Of a DNA stretch of 64,000 nt, positions 62,125 through 64,000 are shown piece by piece. Position numbers and translations under genes: made by a program. Numbering within the stretch: the first letter of the stretch is position 1; the number at the start of each line of letters is the position of its first letter. Source of the DNA: Acidobacteriota bacterium (GTDB lineage Bacteria > Acidobacteriota > Terriglobia > Acidiferrales > UBA7541); the NCBI GenBank assembly GCA_013289835.1, contig JABCZG010000008.1, positions 62,001 through 126,000 on the forward strand. Reading direction: 5' to 3'. The notes under the pieces were generated by a model that worked only from the letters and a program-made list of their open reading frames with translations, ran no database searches and had not been told where the DNA came from.

Positions 62125-64000
62125 TTACTTTGGGCGCGATGCGACAAGCAAGTTGATGAAGAGACGGTAGGCTCCGGGAACACCTTCGGGCAGCTCGCGG
62201 AAGAAGGCCAGGCCGGTGTAAATGTACGTGCCTTTGCCGAAGTGCGCGTAGACGAGCGCGCCATTGAGGGCGGGCTCGCCGGGATCGTTCATGGCGAGGA
62301 GCGGCGTGTATTTCGAATCGAACTGCGTCCAGAAATAAAGCCCCCGTTCCTGGACCCAACCCTTGAAATCGTCCTGCGTGATTTTATTTGGTTTGTTGAG
62401 CAGTGGATCACTCGGCTTCAGAAATTTGACGGGAGAAGTTTCGTCGGTGATGCGCGGCAGGGGCCGCGGCGTTTGCGGAGCGCCATCTTTTGAAACGGGC
62501 AGCGGCGGAGAGATGAGCGCGGGATACGGGGCGTACTGGAATTTATCCCAGGCAAAATCGCGCTGGTATTGCACGACGAGCGTGCCGCCTTTCGAAACGT
62601 AGTCCAGCAGGCGCTGGTTCGCGCCGGGCAATTCGGGGCGCAATTCATAGGCGCGCACGCCAACGACGATGGCATTGAATTTGGGCAAATCACCAAAGTT
62701 CAACGCTGCAGCATCGAGCATATCCACTTTGATTCCGAGGCGCTCGATGGCTTCCGGCACCGGCTCGTTTTCTGCGCTGATGTAGCCCACGTGCAGGTTC
62801 AGCGGCACGTTGGCTGCGAAGGCATGAACAACGCACTGCGCCGGCTCGGTCCAAAGAAGCGTCGGCAGCGTCTGTAGCGGCTCCAGTGAGGTAGTGAATT
62901 TTTCCGTTTTTGTGCCTTTCGATCCAGCGGCACTGCGCTCGGCGTACGCGGAGATTTTGAATTTTCCCATGGTCAACTTCACCGGCGGCGTTACCGTCAG
63001 GCGGGCGTAGCGGTCTCCCGTACCGGTGAATTTCAACGACACTGCGGTGCTTGTGCGCCAGCCTTTTGGCGCAGTGAGCCCGACGCGAACTTCTCCGGGT
63101 TGCGTCGCATACGAGTGCACGCGGAGCAGGACGTCAAAGGGCTTTCTCACCTTGGCCACCAGCTCGATTTCCTGGTTGGGCTCGACCGCCAGGGTGTAGG
63201 CGGGCACCAAGCGCGGATTGATTTGATCCACCCGCGTAGAGGTGGCGTGCACGCTGGTTACCGGCACGGTGACGGCGAACGAATAGCCATCAATCATCGC
63301 GCCCTGGCTAGCAGTCACGAGCGGCGGAGGCTCCGGCAATTGCGCGGTGAGAGATCCTGATGTGCTCTGCGGATTTTGCGGATTCGGCACGACGGAAATA
63401 GTGAAACGAATTGCACCGCCGGGTTCCGGTTCTTCCTTGGCAACGCTCCAGGCAGGAGGAAACGACAACGTTGGTTTCTGAAATTCGCCTGTGATTCCCT
63501 CGCGATGACGAGAATCCACGCGAACCGTAAAGGTCTCGCCAGAGACGATGTCGCTGCGGTCGGAGACCGCTTCGAGTCTCAGCCCAGCCACAAGCGCGAG
63601 GGCTCTATCAATTTTTTCGCGCTTGCGTGCGAGGCTTCGCACAAGGGAGACGACCGGGGCCGGAATTTGAGAAGAGGCTGAAGGCTTCGGCACTTCGTCT
63701 ATTTTTCTTCCCGCTACAACGAGCGAATCGGCCGCCGACTTCCAGTCGAGACGCAAGGCGGCATCGCGCGCGGCAACCAGGGCTGCGTCCACCGTTCGCA
63801 TGAGAGGGTCGACGCCCATGTTCCCGACTTCGTAGTCTTCATCGAGCGGGCCGAGCCCTTGCGCGAGCAGAGCGGGATCGAGGTCGGCGCCATCCTCGCG
63901 CTTGAGGGCAATGGGGCGCCGCAAAAACGGAGAGCCCAGAAATCCGGTAATTCCCTGCGTGCGATGATTTGCAAACGCGTCCAAGCCAATTTCGCGCCAG
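62125..64000 (-). CDS. PIG-L family deacetylase-type protein, C-terminal part (cut by window)
   Basis: At least 620 residues, open at the window edge (residues read WREIGLDAFANHRTQG there, as in the end of a PIG-L N-acetylglucosaminyl deacetylase domain). The visible part is the long non-catalytic region: a helical segment, several Ig/beta-sandwich modules and a C-terminal ThuA/GATase-like domain (INLLVASRPK at the end, KFNAIVVGVRAYELRPELPGANQRLLDYVSKGGTLVVQY). The catalytic HPDD-type motif is outside. Such large PIG-L proteins are common in acidobacteria and are probably exported. The 3' end is duplicated downstream. Confidence 0.8.
   Translation of the reverse strand, partial: WREIGLDAFANHRTQGITGFLGSPFLRRPIALKREDGADLDPALLAQGLGPLDEDYEVGNMGVDPLMRTVDAALVAARDAALRLDWKSAADSLVVAGRKIDEVPKPSASSQIPAPVVSLVRSLARKREKIDRALALVAGLRLEAVSDRSDIVSGETFTVRVDSRHREGITGEFQKPTLSFPPAWSVAKEEPEPGGAIRFTISVVPNPQNPQSTSGSLTAQLPEPPPLVTASQGAMIDGYSFAVTVPVTSVHATSTRVDQINPRLVPAYTLAVEPNQEIELVAKVRKPFDVLLRVHSYATQPGEVRVGLTAPKGWRTSTAVSLKFTGTGDRYARLTVTPPVKLTMGKFKISAYAERSAAGSKGTKTEKFTTSLEPLQTLPTLLWTEPAQCVVHAFAANVPLNLHVGYISAENEPVPEAIERLGIKVDMLDAAALNFGDLPKFNAIVVGVRAYELRPELPGANQRLLDYVSKGGTLVVQYQRDFAWDKFQYAPYPALISPPLPVSKDGAPQTPRPLPRITDETSPVKFLKPSDPLLNKPNKITQDDFKGWVQERGLYFWTQFDSKYTPLLAMNDPGEPALNGALVYAHFGKGTYIYTGLAFFRELPEGVPGAYRLFINLLVASRPK

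Noticed and set aside
1..64000. CRISPR arrays, rRNA genes, prophage or complete insertion sequences
   Set aside because: No regularly spaced repeats, no rRNA motifs and no full transposase other than the RAYT were seen.

Overview
The window looks like a stretch of chromosome from an aerobic, GC-rich soil-type bacterium, most likely an acidobacterium. This is inferred from the gene mix: an alternative complex III / caa3-type oxidase operon, PilZ proteins, paired sigma factor and Ser/Thr kinase, MacB-like permeases, a PIG-L type deacetylase, and many secreted beta-propeller-free hypothetical proteins. No marker gene here fixes the species. Third-codon GC is high, so long antisense ORFs are common and were discarded. 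Both ends of the window cut through genes: a cytochrome c subunit on the left and a PIG-L-type protein on the right.

Layout. 1-6965: the end of an alternative complex III operon (ActE, ActF, a small membrane protein), a SCO copper chaperone and cytochrome c oxidase subunits II, I, III and IV. 7416-12875: a reductive pyrimidine/hydantoin degradation set (C-N hydrolase, NCS1 permease, LLM flavoenzyme, dihydropyrimidinase), followed by a hicBA toxin-antitoxin pair lying between two copies of the dihydropyrimidinase 3' end. 13575-21352: uvrA, a deoxyhypusine-synthase-like gene, a CPBP protease, mtnA and a serine hydrolase. 21434-30665 (mostly minus strand): small secreted and membrane proteins, kinase plus ECF sigma factor, two MacB-like permeases, ruvC, yebC. 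30953-36398: an exopolysaccharide-type block of three glycosyltransferases and an O-antigen-ligase-like protein. 37320-38181: a gene-free stretch with a strongly self-complementary segment, proposed as a structured RNA. 38182-49877: sigma/anti-sigma pair, PilZ proteins, MFS transporter, citrate synthase, pirin, serC.

50226-53529 is the most interesting part: an HPr-kinase-like protein, a PqqD-like RRE protein, a radical SAM/SPASM enzyme, an unmarked 56-residue peptide gene immediately downstream, and an S26B-type peptidase. Together they look like a ribosomally made, post-translationally modified peptide (RiPP) system. The peptide has a lasso-leader-like YxxP motif, two cysteines in its C-terminal part and a C-terminal serine that the kinase could phosphorylate.

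53548-64000: rnr, a three-hairpin small RNA candidate, a PuuD-like membrane protein, a DinB-family protein, a REP-associated transposase (RAYT) with its flanking palindromes, a decayed island of small genes ending at tRNA-Leu(CAG), and the PIG-L-type gene. A recurring oddity is the duplication of gene 3' ends (dihydropyrimidinase, RAYT, PIG-L-type gene).
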